This document shows, piece by piece, positions 38,134 through 47,746 of a stretch of DNA of 64,000 bases. Within the stretch, counting starts at the first letter, position 1. Each line of letters opens with the position of its first letter. The DNA comes from an uncultured Gammaproteobacteria bacterium (GTDB lineage: Bacteria; Pseudomonadota; Gammaproteobacteria; Steroidobacterales; XN24), in NCBI GenBank assembly GCA_947259915.1, contig CAMYOC010000051.1, positions 1 through 64,000 of the forward strand, in the 5' to 3' direction. The translations under genes were made by a program, and so were the position numbers. The notes under the pieces were generated by a model. It was not told the DNA's origin. It saw only the letters and a list, made by a program, of their open reading frames with translations, and did not search any database.

Positions 38134-38661
38134 CTAGTAGTCCGGTTCCCAGTCCACCACAATCGTCCCCGCGACCAGATCGACCTGTTTGACGATCGGT
38201 CCGCGGGCGAACGGAATCAGCCGCTCCCTGTCTCCTTTCACCACCAGCACGTCATTGGCGCCGGTTTCAAGCAGTCGTTCTACCCGGCCGAAGCTTTCGC
38301 CCTGCGTATTCACCACCGCAAGACCCATCAGATCGACCCAGTACACCTCATCTGCCGCGGCCTCCGGCAGCTGGGACCGCAGTACCGCCAGTTCCAGCCC
38401 TACCAGACCGGCGGCCTGATCGCGATCCGTGATGTCCTCAAAGCGACCGACCAGACCCTTGCCATGCACCCTGCCTTCGGCCAGCTTCACCGGCCGCCAG
38501 GCCTCGTCCTTGCCCAGCATCAGCGGCTCGTATTCCAGCAGACGGTCGCGCGGCTCGGTGAATGAGTAGAGCTTCACCCAGCCCTGTACGCCATAAAGCC
38601 CGGACACCCGACCGACCTCAATGCGCCGGTCCGCTCTCCCGGCCTGCGCCGGTGCGGTCAC
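38134..38661 (-). CDS. rimM: 16S rRNA processing protein RimM
   Basis: A 175-residue assembly factor for the 30S head, which binds S19. N-terminal RimM domain (EVGRVSGLYGVQGWVKLYSF) and C-terminal PRC barrel (VYWVDLMGLAVVNTQGESFG). It is 7 bases after rpsP. Confidence 0.97.
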   Translation of the reverse strand: MTAPAQAGRADRRIEVGRVSGLYGVQGWVKLYSFTEPRDRLLEYEPLMLGKDEAWRPVKLAEGRVHGKGLVGRFEDITDRDQAAGLVGLELAVLRSQLPEAAADEVYWVDLMGLAVVNTQGESFGRVERLLETGANDVLVVKGDRERLIPFARGPIVKQVDLVAGTIVVDWEPDY

Positions 38662-38668
38662 GAGGCCT

Positions 38669-38977
38669 TCAGGCAGCCTGCTCGGCCTCGCCGCCTGCGG
38701 TCTTGCCGGCGGGCTTACCTCCGGACATACCTCCGGACTTACGATAGGACTTCACCAGCTGCGCCACGCGATCGCTGGTTTGTGCGCCCTGCCCGGTCCA
38801 GTGGTCGACCCGCTCAAGGTCGATCGACAGGCTCTGCTCCTTGCCCTTGGCGACCGGGTTGAAGAACCCGAGCCGCTCGATATAGCGGCCATCGCGGCGG
38901 TTGCGGCTGTCGGTAACGACGATGTGGTAGAAGGGCCGCTTCTTAGCGCCGCCCCGAGTCAGACGAATGGTCACCAT
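38669..38977 (-). CDS. rpsP: 30S ribosomal protein S16
   Basis: A 102-residue protein opening [20 protein letters not shown], followed by [19 protein letters not shown], the S16 signature. The tail from about residue 82 is a Gly/Lys-rich extension ([20 protein letters not shown]). First gene of the ribosomal operon. Confidence 0.98.
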   Translation of the reverse strand: MVTIRLTRGGAKKRPFYHIVVTDSRNRRDGRYIERLGFFNPVAKGKEQSLSIDLERVDHWTGQGAQTSDRVAQLVKSYRKSGGMSGGKPAGKTAGGEAEQAA

Positions 38978-39078
38978 GCTGGCATGTCCTCAGAAAACTA
39001 AAGCCGGACAAGCGGGAAGCTGGCCGGCGAGCTAAACCGGAAATTTTACTTGAATTTCCGAAAATTGGAAGGCCTGGG

Positions 39079-40431
39079 CTAGCGGCCCAGACCCGGCGGA
39101 AGGCGCCCCTGCATGGCCTTCATCATGCGGCCCATACCGCCTCTACCCATTTTTTTCATCATCTTCTGCATCTGGTTGTGCTGTTTCAGCAAGCGGTTCA
39201 CGTCCTGGACCTGGACGCCGGCACCCCGGGCGATACGGCGTTTGCGGGAATTGTCGATCAATTTCGGGAAGCGTCGCTCGCGCGGAGTCATCGAGTCGAT
39301 CACCGCCATCTGGCGGCGCAGCTGGCGCTCGCCGAGGGCCGCGTCCACGCCCTTGGGCACGCTCATCGGCAACTTGTCCATCAGCGCGCCCAGCCCCCCA
39401 AGCTGCTCCATTTGCGCCAACTGATCGCGCAGATCGGCCAGATCGAAGCCTTTGCCCTTACGCAGCTTGCGCGCCAGCTTGCCGGCCTCCTCCCGGTCGA
39501 CCTTGCGCTCGACCTCCTCCACCAGGCTCACCACGTCTCCCATGCCGAGGATCCGCGAAGCGACCCGCTCCGGGTGGAATGGCTCCAGCGCATCGATCTT
39601 CTCGCCGGCGCCAAGGAACTTGATCGGCTTGCCGGTCACCTGGCGCACCGACAACGCGACACCACCACGGGCGTCTCCGTCGGTTTTGGTGACGATGACG
39701 CCGGTCAGGGGCAGGGCCTGGTCGAAGGCCCGGGCCGCATTGACGGCGTCCTGCCCGGCCATGCTGTCGACCACGAACAGGGTCTCCACCGCGCCGGCGC
39801 TGCGGTGTACCCGCTGCACCTCAGCCATCATGTCCTCGTCGACGTGCAGACGGCCCGCCGTGTCGAGGATCAGGACGTCGAACCCCTGGCGTCTGGCCGT
39901 CGCCAGCGCCCGTTCGGTGATCGCCACCGGATCCTCACCGGCATCGGCGGGCTCGAAACCGGCATCGATCTCATCGGCCAGGCGCTGCAGCTGCAGGATT
40001 GCCGCCGGGCGGTGGATGTCGACGCTGGCAAGCAGGACCTTTTTGCGGTCGCGCTCCTGCAACAGGCGCGCCAGCTTGGCCGCGGTCGTGGTCTTGCCGG
40101 CGCCCTGCAATCCGGCGAGCAGGACCACTGCCGGTGGCTGGGCGTTCAGCTTGAGACCCTCGTTGGCCGCGCCCATGATCTCCACCAGCTGATCGTGGAT
40201 GATCTTGATCAAGGCCTGGCCGGGCGTCAGGCTGCGCGTGACCTGGGTGCCGACAGCGCGCTCACGGACACGATCGATAAATTCGCGAACCACCGGCAGG
40301 GCGACATCGGCCTCGAGCAGGGCCATGCGCACCTGACGCATGGTATCGGCGATATTTTCCTCGGTCAGCCGACCCTTGCCGCGCAGGTTTTGTGTGGCTC
40401 GGGACAGACGATCGCTGAGTCCTTCGAACAT
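39079..40431 (-). CDS. ffh: signal recognition particle protein Ffh
   Basis: A 450-residue GTPase that targets nascent membrane proteins with 4.5S RNA. NG domain: GLQGAGKTTTAAKLA, LDTAGRLHVDEDMM and VTKTDGDARGG. The M domain follows with IDSMTPRERRFPKLI, and ends in a Met/Gly-rich tail (MQKMMKKMGRGGMGRMMKAM). Divergent from ypjD. Confidence 0.98.
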   Translation of the reverse strand: MFEGLSDRLSRATQNLRGKGRLTEENIADTMRQVRMALLEADVALPVVREFIDRVRERAVGTQVTRSLTPGQALIKIIHDQLVEIMGAANEGLKLNAQPPAVVLLAGLQGAGKTTTAAKLARLLQERDRKKVLLASVDIHRPAAILQLQRLADEIDAGFEPADAGEDPVAITERALATARRQGFDVLILDTAGRLHVDEDMMAEVQRVHRSAGAVETLFVVDSMAGQDAVNAARAFDQALPLTGVIVTKTDGDARGGVALSVRQVTGKPIKFLGAGEKIDALEPFHPERVASRILGMGDVVSLVEEVERKVDREEAGKLARKLRKGKGFDLADLRDQLAQMEQLGGLGALMDKLPMSVPKGVDAALGERQLRRQMAVIDSMTPRERRFPKLIDNSRKRRIARGAGVQVQDVNRLLKQHNQMQKMMKKMGRGGMGRMMKAMQGRLPPGLGR

Positions 40432-40485
40432 GGGCCTGTGGATCTCCGCTTGCGTTGGTAGCGCCGCGGGTCGCGACGCGGCGAC

Positions 40486-40522
40486 ATTATAACCGGCGAC
40501 GCCTACGCGTCGGCCTTATAAT
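40486..40522. promoter_or_regulatory. divergent ffh / ypjD promoter region
   Basis: A minus-strand TATAAT (40486-40491) for ffh and a plus-strand TATAAT (40517-40522) for ypjD lie 25 bases apart. The plus one sits in the dyad CGGCC-TTATAAT-GGCCG (40511-40527), and CGACGC-CTAC-GCGTCG (40497-40512) lies between. Neither -35 is consensus. Confidence 0.5.
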
Positions 40523-40574
40523 GGCCGTGTTGTTGTGACATCATCCGTTCCGTACCCGGCCTGGCCCAACCTCT

Positions 40575-41335
40575 ATGATCCTGCTGCGATTCGCCGTACT
40601 TATCCTCTATCTGCTCGCGGCCTGGCTGTTGATCTCGGTGCGTTATTCAGACCTGGATCAGCGTCGCGCACAATCGGCCGCGCCGGCTCTGTTGATCGGA
40701 TTATCAGGGTTGCTCCTGCACGGCCTGCTGCTGTACCAGACGGTGATGATCCCTGACGGACCCGATCTCAGCGTGACCAATGTGTCCTCGCTGGTAGGCA
40801 TGCAGATCGCGATCATCGGCCTGCTCGCAGCCCTGGCGCCGAGATTTCGCGGTCTGTGCGCGACCCTGCTGCCAATCGCCGCCATCGCCGCGTTGGCCAC
40901 CGGCGCCGGCAAATTTCCGTCATCGCCTACACGCTGCTCAGTATCGGCGCGTTTATCGCCATTCTGATCTGGCTCCAGGACCGTGCCCTGCGTAACCGGC
41001 GGCCCGAGTCCTGGGTCCGGGTGTTGCCTGCCCTGGAGACCATGGAGCAGGTCCTGTTTATGACCATCCATGGCGGCGTGGTCCTGTTGACGCTGTCGGT
41101 ATTCAGCGGCCTGATCTTTGTCGACAACTTCTTCGCGCAACACCTGCTGCATAAGGCCGTGCTCTCGATCGTCGCTCTGGTGGTCTTCGCCATCCTGTTG
41201 ATCGGACGCTGGCGCATGGGGTGGCGCGGCCGCAAGGCGATCCATTGGACGCTCGCCGGCTATGGCGTCCTCGCCCTGGCTTATTTCGGCAGTCGCCTGA
41301 TCCTGGAACTCATGCTCGGCCGCCAATGGGGCTGA
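40575..41335 (+). pseudogene. ypjD: inner-membrane YpjD/CcsA-like protein, disrupted
   Basis: In E. coli ypjD (corE) lies between ffh and corC, and this stretch has that place. Frame one (40575-40967) begins MILLRFAVLILYLLAAWLL and holds the N-terminal membrane segments up to ALATGAGK. The remainder (ISVIAYTLLSIGAF, then EQVLFMTIHGGVVLLTLSVF and MGWRGRKAIHWTLAGYGVLA) is in another frame (to 41335). About 20-25 residues expected between the halves are missing, so the break at about 40905-40930 is a deletion with a frameshift, not just an indel. The protein is probably non-functional, or the assembly is wrong here. Confidence 0.8.
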
Positions 41336-41411
41336 CGGGCCCCGGATTTGACACCCCGGAAGAGCCTGCACCACACTGAAGCCCTCTTTGTCCCTCAGGT
41401 AACGAACCGAC

Positions 41412-42689
41412 TTGAACGAGGTTTCGCTAGAAGCGCTGTTGAGCGTCCTCGGCCTGCTGCTCGTTCTCTCCGCGTTTTTTTCCAGCACGGAGACCGCCCT
41501 GATGAGCATCAACCGCTACCGGCTGCGGCACCGGGCGCGGGAAGGTCATCGCGGAGCGATCCTGGCTGAGCGTCTGCTAAAAAGGCCGGATCGCCTGATC
41601 GGCCTGATCCTGTTGGGCAACAATTTCGTCAATATCTTCGCCTCCTCCCTGGTCACGGTGATCGCGCTGCGGGTCGGCGGCGAAGGCGCGGTGGCAGCCG
41701 GCGCCGGCATTCTGACTCTGGTCATCCTGATCTTCGCCGAGGTGGCGCCAAAGACCCTCGCCGCGCTGCGGCCCGAGCGGCTGGCGTACCCGGCCGCGCT
41801 GATCTACTACCCCTTGCTCAAGGTGACCTACCCCGTCGTGTGGCTGGTCAACCTGATCGCCAACGGCCTGCTGCGGCTGCTCGGCGTGGATGTGGCGCTG
41901 AGCGGCGGCGACGCCATGAGCCGCGAAGAACTGCGTACGGTGGTGGCTGAAGCCGGGGCGCTGCTGCCGGGCCGCAACCGTGAAATGCTGGTCAGCGTGC
42001 TGGACCTGGAGAAGGTCACCGTCGATGACATCATGGTGCCGCGTAACGAGATCGTCGGCATCGATCTGGAGGACGACTGGGACGATGTCCTCGAGCAGAT
42101 CGAGACCAGTCGCCACACCCGGCTGATCGTCTATCGGGACGAACTCGACAACACCATCGGCATTCTGCATCTGCGCTCGATCCTCGCCGATCTGGCCACG
42201 GAAGCCCTGACGCCCGAAGCCGTAGAATCACATGTGCGCGACGCCTATTTCGTGCCTGAAGGCACTCCCCTGCATCGCCAGCTGGTCAACTTCCAGCGTG
42301 CCAGGCGCCGTGTCGCGCTGGTGGTGGATGAATACGGCGATATCCAGGGTCTGGTGACCATGGACGATATCCTCGAAGAGATCGTCGGCGAGTTCACTAC
42401 GGACCCCGCCGAACTCTACCGGGACATCCAGCCGACTGATGACGGCAGCTACGTGGTCCAGGGCAGCGCCAATATCCGTGAACTCAATCGAACCATGGGC
42501 TGGAGCCTGCCCACCGAGGGACCGAAGACGGTCAACGGCCTGATCCTGGAGCAGCTCGAGACTATACCGGACGCCGGCGCGAGCCTGGTGGTGGAGGGCT
42601 TCGACATGAAGATCCTGCAGGCCTCCGGCAACGCGATCAAAGCCGTGCGGGTCTATCCGGCGGCGGAGCGCCCGCACTCGTCGTCGTAG
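41412..42689 (+). CDS. CorC/HlyC family transporter (CNNM/YfjD type)
   Basis: A 425-residue inner-membrane protein with a CNNM transmembrane domain (residues 1-200, FFSSTETALMSINRYRLRH), a CBS pair at about 205-330 and a CorC_HlyC domain at the end (GSYVVQGSANIRELNRTMG). It is implicated in magnesium or cobalt efflux. The start is a TTG at 41412 with AGGTAA upstream. It keeps the E. coli order ypjD-yfjD beside ffh and converges on radA. Confidence 0.93.
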   Translation: MNEVSLEALLSVLGLLLVLSAFFSSTETALMSINRYRLRHRAREGHRGAILAERLLKRPDRLIGLILLGNNFVNIFASSLVTVIALRVGGEGAVAAGAGILTLVILIFAEVAPKTLAALRPERLAYPAALIYYPLLKVTYPVVWLVNLIANGLLRLLGVDVALSGGDAMSREELRTVVAEAGALLPGRNREMLVSVLDLEKVTVDDIMVPRNEIVGIDLEDDWDDVLEQIETSRHTRLIVYRDELDNTIGILHLRSILADLATEALTPEAVESHVRDAYFVPEGTPLHRQLVNFQRARRRVALVVDEYGDIQGLVTMDDILEEIVGEFTTDPAELYRDIQPTDDGSYVVQGSANIRELNRTMGWSLPTEGPKTVNGLILEQLETIPDAGASLVVEGFDMKILQASGNAIKAVRVYPAAERPHSSS

Positions 42690-42692
42690 ACC

Positions 42693-44057
42693 CTAGGTAC
42701 CGGCCTCGAACATGGCCTCGATGGCGTCCTGCAGACGAGCGACCGGCACCACCTCGAGACCCTTTATCGCCTGTCGCGGCGCGTTCGCCGTTGGCACAAA
42801 AACGCGGCGGAAACCCTGTTTAGCCGCCTCGCGCAGACGTTCCTCACCAAACGGTACCGGGCGGATTTCTCCGGCCAGGCCTACCTCGCCGAAAGCCGCC
42901 ACGTCGCGCGGTACCGCGCGGTCACGCAGACTGGCCAGCGCGGCAACCAGCACCGGCAGATCCGACGCGGTCTCCACCACGCGGACACCACCGACCACGC
43001 TGACAAACACATCCTGATCCTGCATGGCGATCCCGGCGTGGCGATGAAGCACCGCCAACAGCAAAGCCAGACGGCCCTGGTCCAGCCCTACTGCGACCCG
43101 CTTTGGGCTGCCGCCGAAACTGCTGTCCACCAGGGCCTGGACCTCCAGCAGCAGCGGGCGGCTGCCCTCGCGCGCAACCATCACCACGCTGCCCGAGACC
43201 GGGCCGGTGTGGCCCGAGAGGAAGATGGCCGAGGGATTGCGCACCTCGCGCAGACCATCCTCGGTCATGGCGAATACACCGATCTCGTTGGCCGCGCCAA
43301 AACGGTTCTTGACCGCGCGGACGATGCGCAGTCGGCTGCCAGGATCGCTCTCAAAATAGAGTACGGTGTCGACCATATGCTCGAGCACCCGAGGTCCCGC
43401 GATCACACCCTCCTTGGTGACATGACCGACGAGGAAGACGGAGACACCCGTCTGTTTGGCGAAGCGCACCAGGCGGGCGGTACATTCGCGTAGCTGGCCT
43501 ACCGCCCCGGGCGCCGAATCGATCGCCTCGCTATAAACGGTCTGTATGGAATCCACGATCATCACGCCTGGACGCAGGCTGTCCGCCCGCTCCAGCAGGG
43601 TCTCCAGACAGGTCTCAGAGAGCACCTTCAGGCTCCGGCCATCCAGACCGAGACGCCGCGCGCGCAGCGCCACCTGGCGCAGCGATTCCTCGCCCGTCAC
43701 GTAGAGCGCCTGCACCTGCTCGGCCAGCCGGGCCGCCGCTTGCAGCAACAGGGTCGATTTTCCGATGCCGGGATCACCGCCCAACAACACGACGGAGCCC
43801 GCCACAAGACCACCGCCCAGCACCCGATCCAGCTCGTGGACACCGATCAGAATACGATCCTCCTGATCGTCCTGACCGATCTCGCCAAGCAGCCGCGGCG
43901 CCTCCCCGGCGTAGCCGCCACGCCGGGCCGGTGCGCTGGCAGCGGTGGCGCTCTGCTCCAGCGTGTTCCAGGCATCGCAGCCCGGGCACTGACCCTGCCA
44001 GCGCGGGACCTGGGCGCCGCAGTCACGGCACACGAACACTGAGCGTTGCTTGGCCAT
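42693..44057 (-). CDS. radA: DNA repair protein RadA
   Basis: A 454-residue helicase-like repair protein that aids branch migration in recombination. It has the zinc finger Cys10, Cys13, Cys24, Cys27 (CRDCGAQVPRWQGQCPGC), Walker A GGDPGIGKST, the RadA-specific KNRFGAANEIG and a Lon-like C-terminal domain. Length is near E. coli (460). Confidence 0.97.
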   Translation of the reverse strand: MAKQRSVFVCRDCGAQVPRWQGQCPGCDAWNTLEQSATAASAPARRGGYAGEAPRLLGEIGQDDQEDRILIGVHELDRVLGGGLVAGSVVLLGGDPGIGKSTLLLQAAARLAEQVQALYVTGEESLRQVALRARRLGLDGRSLKVLSETCLETLLERADSLRPGVMIVDSIQTVYSEAIDSAPGAVGQLRECTARLVRFAKQTGVSVFLVGHVTKEGVIAGPRVLEHMVDTVLYFESDPGSRLRIVRAVKNRFGAANEIGVFAMTEDGLREVRNPSAIFLSGHTGPVSGSVVMVAREGSRPLLLEVQALVDSSFGGSPKRVAVGLDQGRLALLLAVLHRHAGIAMQDQDVFVSVVGGVRVVETASDLPVLVAALASLRDRAVPRDVAAFGEVGLAGEIRPVPFGEERLREAAKQGFRRVFVPTANAPRQAIKGLEVVPVARLQDAIEAMFEAGT

Positions 44058-44221
44058 TCTGGTACCTGGATCACGGACAGGGAATTGCCCGGCAAGGCAA
44101 CTTTACCGTTGGAGCACAGTGCTGTCTGCCTGTATTCGGGCGGACGGCTCGCGCGCACGCTGCTAAATCACGGCGGCAAGAAGCGCGCTCCGGGATTGTT
44201 GCTGGCCACGGGAAACATCAC

Positions 44222-45046
44222 ATGTACGGCGACTTTGAAGTCATCGAGGAGATCGGCAAGGCCCCGGCGGGCAACCTGTATCTCGCCCAGCGCGGTGCTG
44301 ACGGCCTTGCTGCCGTGATCAAGACCGTGCGGCTGCTGGACGACTTTGCCCCGCGCGATCAGGACGAGGCACGTAAACAGTTCTTCCGCGAGGTGGAGAC
44401 GGCCTCGAAACTGCACCACCCCTGCATCCGCAAGATCCTCGGTTCCGGTGAGACTCAGGGTGTTGCCTGGCTGGCCATGGAGCAGCTCAGTGGTCGGCCG
44501 CTGGAGGATTTTGTTCCGGGTCCGCCTCGGCTGGAGGTCGACGAGGCGATCGAGCAGATTGCTTTCGCGGCGGACGCCCTGGCCTACGCCCATGGTCGTG
44601 GCGTAGTACACCGGGACATCTGTCCGGCAAAGATCATCTATGACCGGGACCGGGGCCGCATCAAGATCACCGACTTCGGTTTCGCTCGCCTGGCGCAATC
44701 AGGCCATACCACGGTGCGTCTGCTGCATGGCAAGCTCTCATTCAAATCGCCGGAAGATCTGGCCGGACAACCGGTAACTTTCGCTTCAGACCTGTTCTGT
44801 CTTGGTGTTACCCTATATCACCTGTTGACTGGCCAGCTGCCGTTCCAAGGAGACTCAATGGTGGGGCTCATGCAGAACATCCTGCACGAAGCGCACGAAG
44901 CGCCCTCCAGTCATCGGCCGGATTTGACACCGGCCCTCGACGCTATCGTCGAGCGGGCCTTGCACAAGGATCCTTCTGCCAGATTTAGCGGCGGCGCGGA
45001 AATGGCCGAAGCCCTGCGGGCGTGCGCTAGCGCCGAGGCGGCATGA
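44222..45046 (+). CDS. atypical Hanks-type serine/threonine kinase
   Basis: A 274-residue cytosolic kinase-fold protein with no membrane segment. The VAIK lysine is Lys34 (AAVIKTVRLL), the alpha-C glutamate is near 57, the catalytic Asp132 is in HRD, and DFG is at 151-153 (ITDFGFAR), with SPE in place of APE. The glycine loop is weak (IGKAPAGNLY). The catalytic loop is HRDICPAK: the lysine two residues after Asp132 is Cys134 and the metal-binding asparagine is Lys137. Activity is uncertain, so it may be a pseudokinase. It overlaps the PP2C gene by four bases (ATGA). Confidence 0.88.
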   Translation: MYGDFEVIEEIGKAPAGNLYLAQRGADGLAAVIKTVRLLDDFAPRDQDEARKQFFREVETASKLHHPCIRKILGSGETQGVAWLAMEQLSGRPLEDFVPGPPRLEVDEAIEQIAFAADALAYAHGRGVVHRDICPAKIIYDRDRGRIKITDFGFARLAQSGHTTVRLLHGKLSFKSPEDLAGQPVTFASDLFCLGVTLYHLLTGQLPFQGDSMVGLMQNILHEAHEAPSSHRPDLTPALDAIVERALHKDPSARFSGGAEMAEALRACASAEAA

Positions 45047-45900
45047 GCGGTCCAGACGGCAAAACAACGCGATTCCCGAGCCTCAAGGGCAAGATAAAGG
45101 TCGTACGTTGCAGCGACACTGGACGCGTGCGCGATCACAACGAAGATGCGGTGATCTCGGACATGGATATCGGCCTGCTGGCGCTGGCGGATGGAATGGG
45201 CGGCTATAACGCCGGTGAGGTGGCCGCAGAACTTGCGGCCAACGTAGTCACCAAGCTCATGCGCGAGGCCTCGGTGCGCAATAATCGCGGGGAGACAGAC
45301 AGCGAGAGCGGGCTGATGCGCCAGACCATCGCGCTGCGCGACGCTGTTGCGCGAGCCAACAAGATCATATGGCAGACGGCGCAAACCCAGGCCAACTGTC
45401 AGGGCATGGGGACGACCCTTGCCACCTGCATGTTTTTTGACGACCGGGTGTCGATCGCGCATGTGGGCGACTCCCGGGTCTACCGCCTGCGCAACGACCG
45501 TTTCGAGCAGCTGACGCTTGACCACTCCCTGCTCCAGGAACTGGTGGACCGGGGTTTCTACTCACGCGAGGAAGCGCAGCGGTCTACCAACAAGAATTAT
45601 GTTACAAGGGCGCTGGGCGTCGAGGCTTCGGTGGACGTCGAAGTCCAGGAAGAGTCGGTGGAGCCCGGTGACATCTATCTGCTTTGCTCAGATGGCCTGA
45701 CGGATATGGTCGAAGATGAAGATATTCATTTAACTATCAGTACTTTTAGTGCTAATCTTCAGACCGTTGCTGAGCAGCTGATCGAGCTGGCAAACGAAAA
45801 TGGAGGCCGAGATAATGTCTCGGTCGCGCTGGCGGAGGTATCGACCTCGTTCGCGGTGCACAACGGATTTATCGGTCGCTTGAAGTCCTGGCTCGGTTAG
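45043..45900 (+). CDS. PP2C-family serine/threonine phosphatase
   Basis: A 285-residue metal-dependent phosphatase with the complete motif set: RVRDHNEDAV, ADGMGGYNAGEVAA, GMGTTLATC, AHVGDSRVYRL, SDGLTD and GGRDNVSVALAE. The aspartates for the Mn/Mg pair are present. The chain extends about 20 residues past the domain. Coupled to the kinase, it is the expected partner, and an FHA protein follows. Confidence 0.95.
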   Translation: MSGPDGKTTRFPSLKGKIKVVRCSDTGRVRDHNEDAVISDMDIGLLALADGMGGYNAGEVAAELAANVVTKLMREASVRNNRGETDSESGLMRQTIALRDAVARANKIIWQTAQTQANCQGMGTTLATCMFFDDRVSIAHVGDSRVYRLRNDRFEQLTLDHSLLQELVDRGFYSREEAQRSTNKNYVTRALGVEASVDVEVQEESVEPGDIYLLCSDGLTDMVEDEDIHLTISTFSANLQTVAEQLIELANENGGRDNVSVALAEVSTSFAVHNGFIGRLKSWLG

Positions 45901-45938
45901 CAGGGCGGACGGCACAAGCAGCAGGAACGGAAAGACCC

Positions 45939-46643
45939 ATGGCAAGACTCGTACTCAGCCTCGACGGCCAGGTGCTCGCCGAATACAACATGAGCAAGGA
46001 GCGCTACACCGTTGGCAGGCTTCCGGACAACGATGTGCGTATCGATAATCCCGCGGTCAGCGGTCATCACTCGCTGATCATCAACATCCTCAACGACTCC
46101 TTTCTCGAGGATCTGAACAGCACCAACGGCACCTACGTCAACGGCAAGCTGATCAAGAAACACGCGCTGCAAAACGGCGACCTGGTCACTATCGGCCACC
46201 ACCAGCTGCGCTTCGTAGATCAGCAGGTAGACGACGTCGATCAGGACGAGTTCGAAAAGACCATGGTGATCAATCCGCGCTCCCAGGACCGGGCAGCGCT
46301 GGAACAGGTCAAGCAGGCGGTGAACGCGGTCTCCGGCGGCGACAATGTCGCCAGCCTGCGCGGTACGCTGCCGACCGCGAAGCTGCAGGTGTTGACCGGT
46401 CAGTTCGCCGGACGTGAGTTGAACCTGGTCAAGGCGCTGACGACGCTGGGCCAGACCGGCGGCCACGTCATCGCGGTAACCCGACGTCCTGACGGCTACT
46501 ACGTGGTGCGTGTTGCCGGCGCAGACGACAGCGACAGCACGCCGCAGGTCAATGGACGCGAAGTCGGCGCCAAGGCCCAGCTGCTGGAAGACAGCGATGT
46601 GATCGAGCTGGCGGGCGTCAAGATGGGCTTCTTCGCCACCTGA
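45939..46643 (+). CDS. double FHA-domain protein
   Basis: A 234-residue phosphothreonine-binding protein. The first FHA domain is complete (GRLPDNDVRI, SGHHS, STNGTYVNG) at about 20-90. The second, about 125-232, keeps QVNGREVG but has lost the GR and SxxH motifs. It is likely the substrate or reader for the kinase/phosphatase pair. In type VI secretion a similar trio occurs, but no T6SS gene is near. Confidence 0.9.
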   Translation: MARLVLSLDGQVLAEYNMSKERYTVGRLPDNDVRIDNPAVSGHHSLIINILNDSFLEDLNSTNGTYVNGKLIKKHALQNGDLVTIGHHQLRFVDQQVDDVDQDEFEKTMVINPRSQDRAALEQVKQAVNAVSGGDNVASLRGTLPTAKLQVLTGQFAGRELNLVKALTTLGQTGGHVIAVTRRPDGYYVVRVAGADDSDSTPQVNGREVGAKAQLLEDSDVIELAGVKMGFFAT

Positions 46644-46672
46644 GGTCCCGGGCCAGGCGGCACCGGGCGCGA

Positions 46673-47746
46673 TCAGACGACGCGCATCGCGACGCGGCGC
46701 GTGACGCCGCACAACAGCTCGTAGGGAATGGTGCCGGCCAGGCGAGCCAGCGTCTCGACCGGAAGTCCGTCCCCCCAAAGCATGACTTCGTCGCCGACCT
46801 TGGCGTCCGGCGCATCCTCCAGGTCGATGGTGATCATATCCATGGAAATCCGCCCGGCGATGCGGCCGGTCGCAGCGCCGAGCCGCACCGGGGTACCGCT
46901 GCCCAGATGCCGGGGATAGCCGTCGCCGTAGCCGACGGCGGCGACACCGATACGGGTTGGGTGGCTTGCGGTCCATGCCCCGCCATAGCCGACGCGGCCG
47001 CCGGCCGCCACAGTCTTCACCGCGATCAGCTCGCTGACCAGCGTCATCACCGGCCGCAGGCCAAGATCGGTGCCGTTCTTGCTGGCAAAGGGCGAGACCC
47101 CGTAGAGCCCGATACCGGGTCTGACCCAGTCGGCACAGGATTCGGGCCAGGCCAGCATGCCCGCGGTGTTGGCGATAGTGCGCTCGCCGGGCAGGTCGCC
47201 GACAGCATCGCTGAACAGTTCGACTTGGCGGGCCGTTGTGGCATCGTCCGGGTCGTCGGCGTTGGCCAGATGGGTCATCAACTGGATCGGCCCCTGTACC
47301 GCGCCGCAAGCGCTTAACCGTCGTACCAGCCCGGCTGCGGCGCCGGGCTCAAAACCCAGCCGGTTCATGCCGGTATCCAGCTTGAGCCACACCGGATAGC
47401 GATGGCTTTGGGTCAGTGACTCCAGCATCTGCAGCTGTTGTGGCGCGTGGACCACCAGCTCCAGGCCGAGCTGCGCGGCCAGCGCGAGTTGCTCGGCGTG
47501 GAACAAGCCCTCGAGCAGGATGATCCGGTTGTGCATGCCCGCTTCGCGGATTGACAGCGCCTCTTCCAGACGCGCGACCGCAAAGGCGTCTGCATCGGCC
47601 AGGGCCCGGGCCACCGGCACGATGCCATGGCCATAGCCGTCAGCCTTGATCACGGCCATGATGCGGGCATCGCAAGCCCCACGCAGGGTGCGCAGATTGG
47701 CCCGCAGGGCCGAGCTGTCAATGGTCGCCCGTGCGGCCCGATTCAC
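46673..47746 (-). CDS. alr: alanine racemase
   Basis: A 357-residue PLP enzyme giving D-alanine for peptidoglycan. PLP lysine in AVIKADGYGHGIV, the base tyrosine in GRVGYGGAW, then VAAVGYGDGYPR. Overlaps the dnaB stop by four bases. Converges on the FHA gene. Confidence 0.96.
   Translation of the reverse strand: MNRAARATIDSSALRANLRTLRGACDARIMAVIKADGYGHGIVPVARALADADAFAVARLEEALSIREAGMHNRIILLEGLFHAEQLALAAQLGLELVVHAPQQLQMLESLTQSHRYPVWLKLDTGMNRLGFEPGAAAGLVRRLSACGAVQGPIQLMTHLANADDPDDATTARQVELFSDAVGDLPGERTIANTAGMLAWPESCADWVRPGIGLYGVSPFASKNGTDLGLRPVMTLVSELIAVKTVAAGGRVGYGGAWTASHPTRIGVAAVGYGDGYPRHLGSGTPVRLGAATGRIAGRISMDMITIDLEDAPDAKVGDEVMLWGDGLPVETLARLAGTIPYELLCGVTRRVAMRVV

Noticed and set aside
44222-46643. 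Kinase/PP2C/FHA genes as part of a type VI secretion cluster
   Set aside because: No Tss genes or effectors within the window on either side; neighbours are radA and alr.
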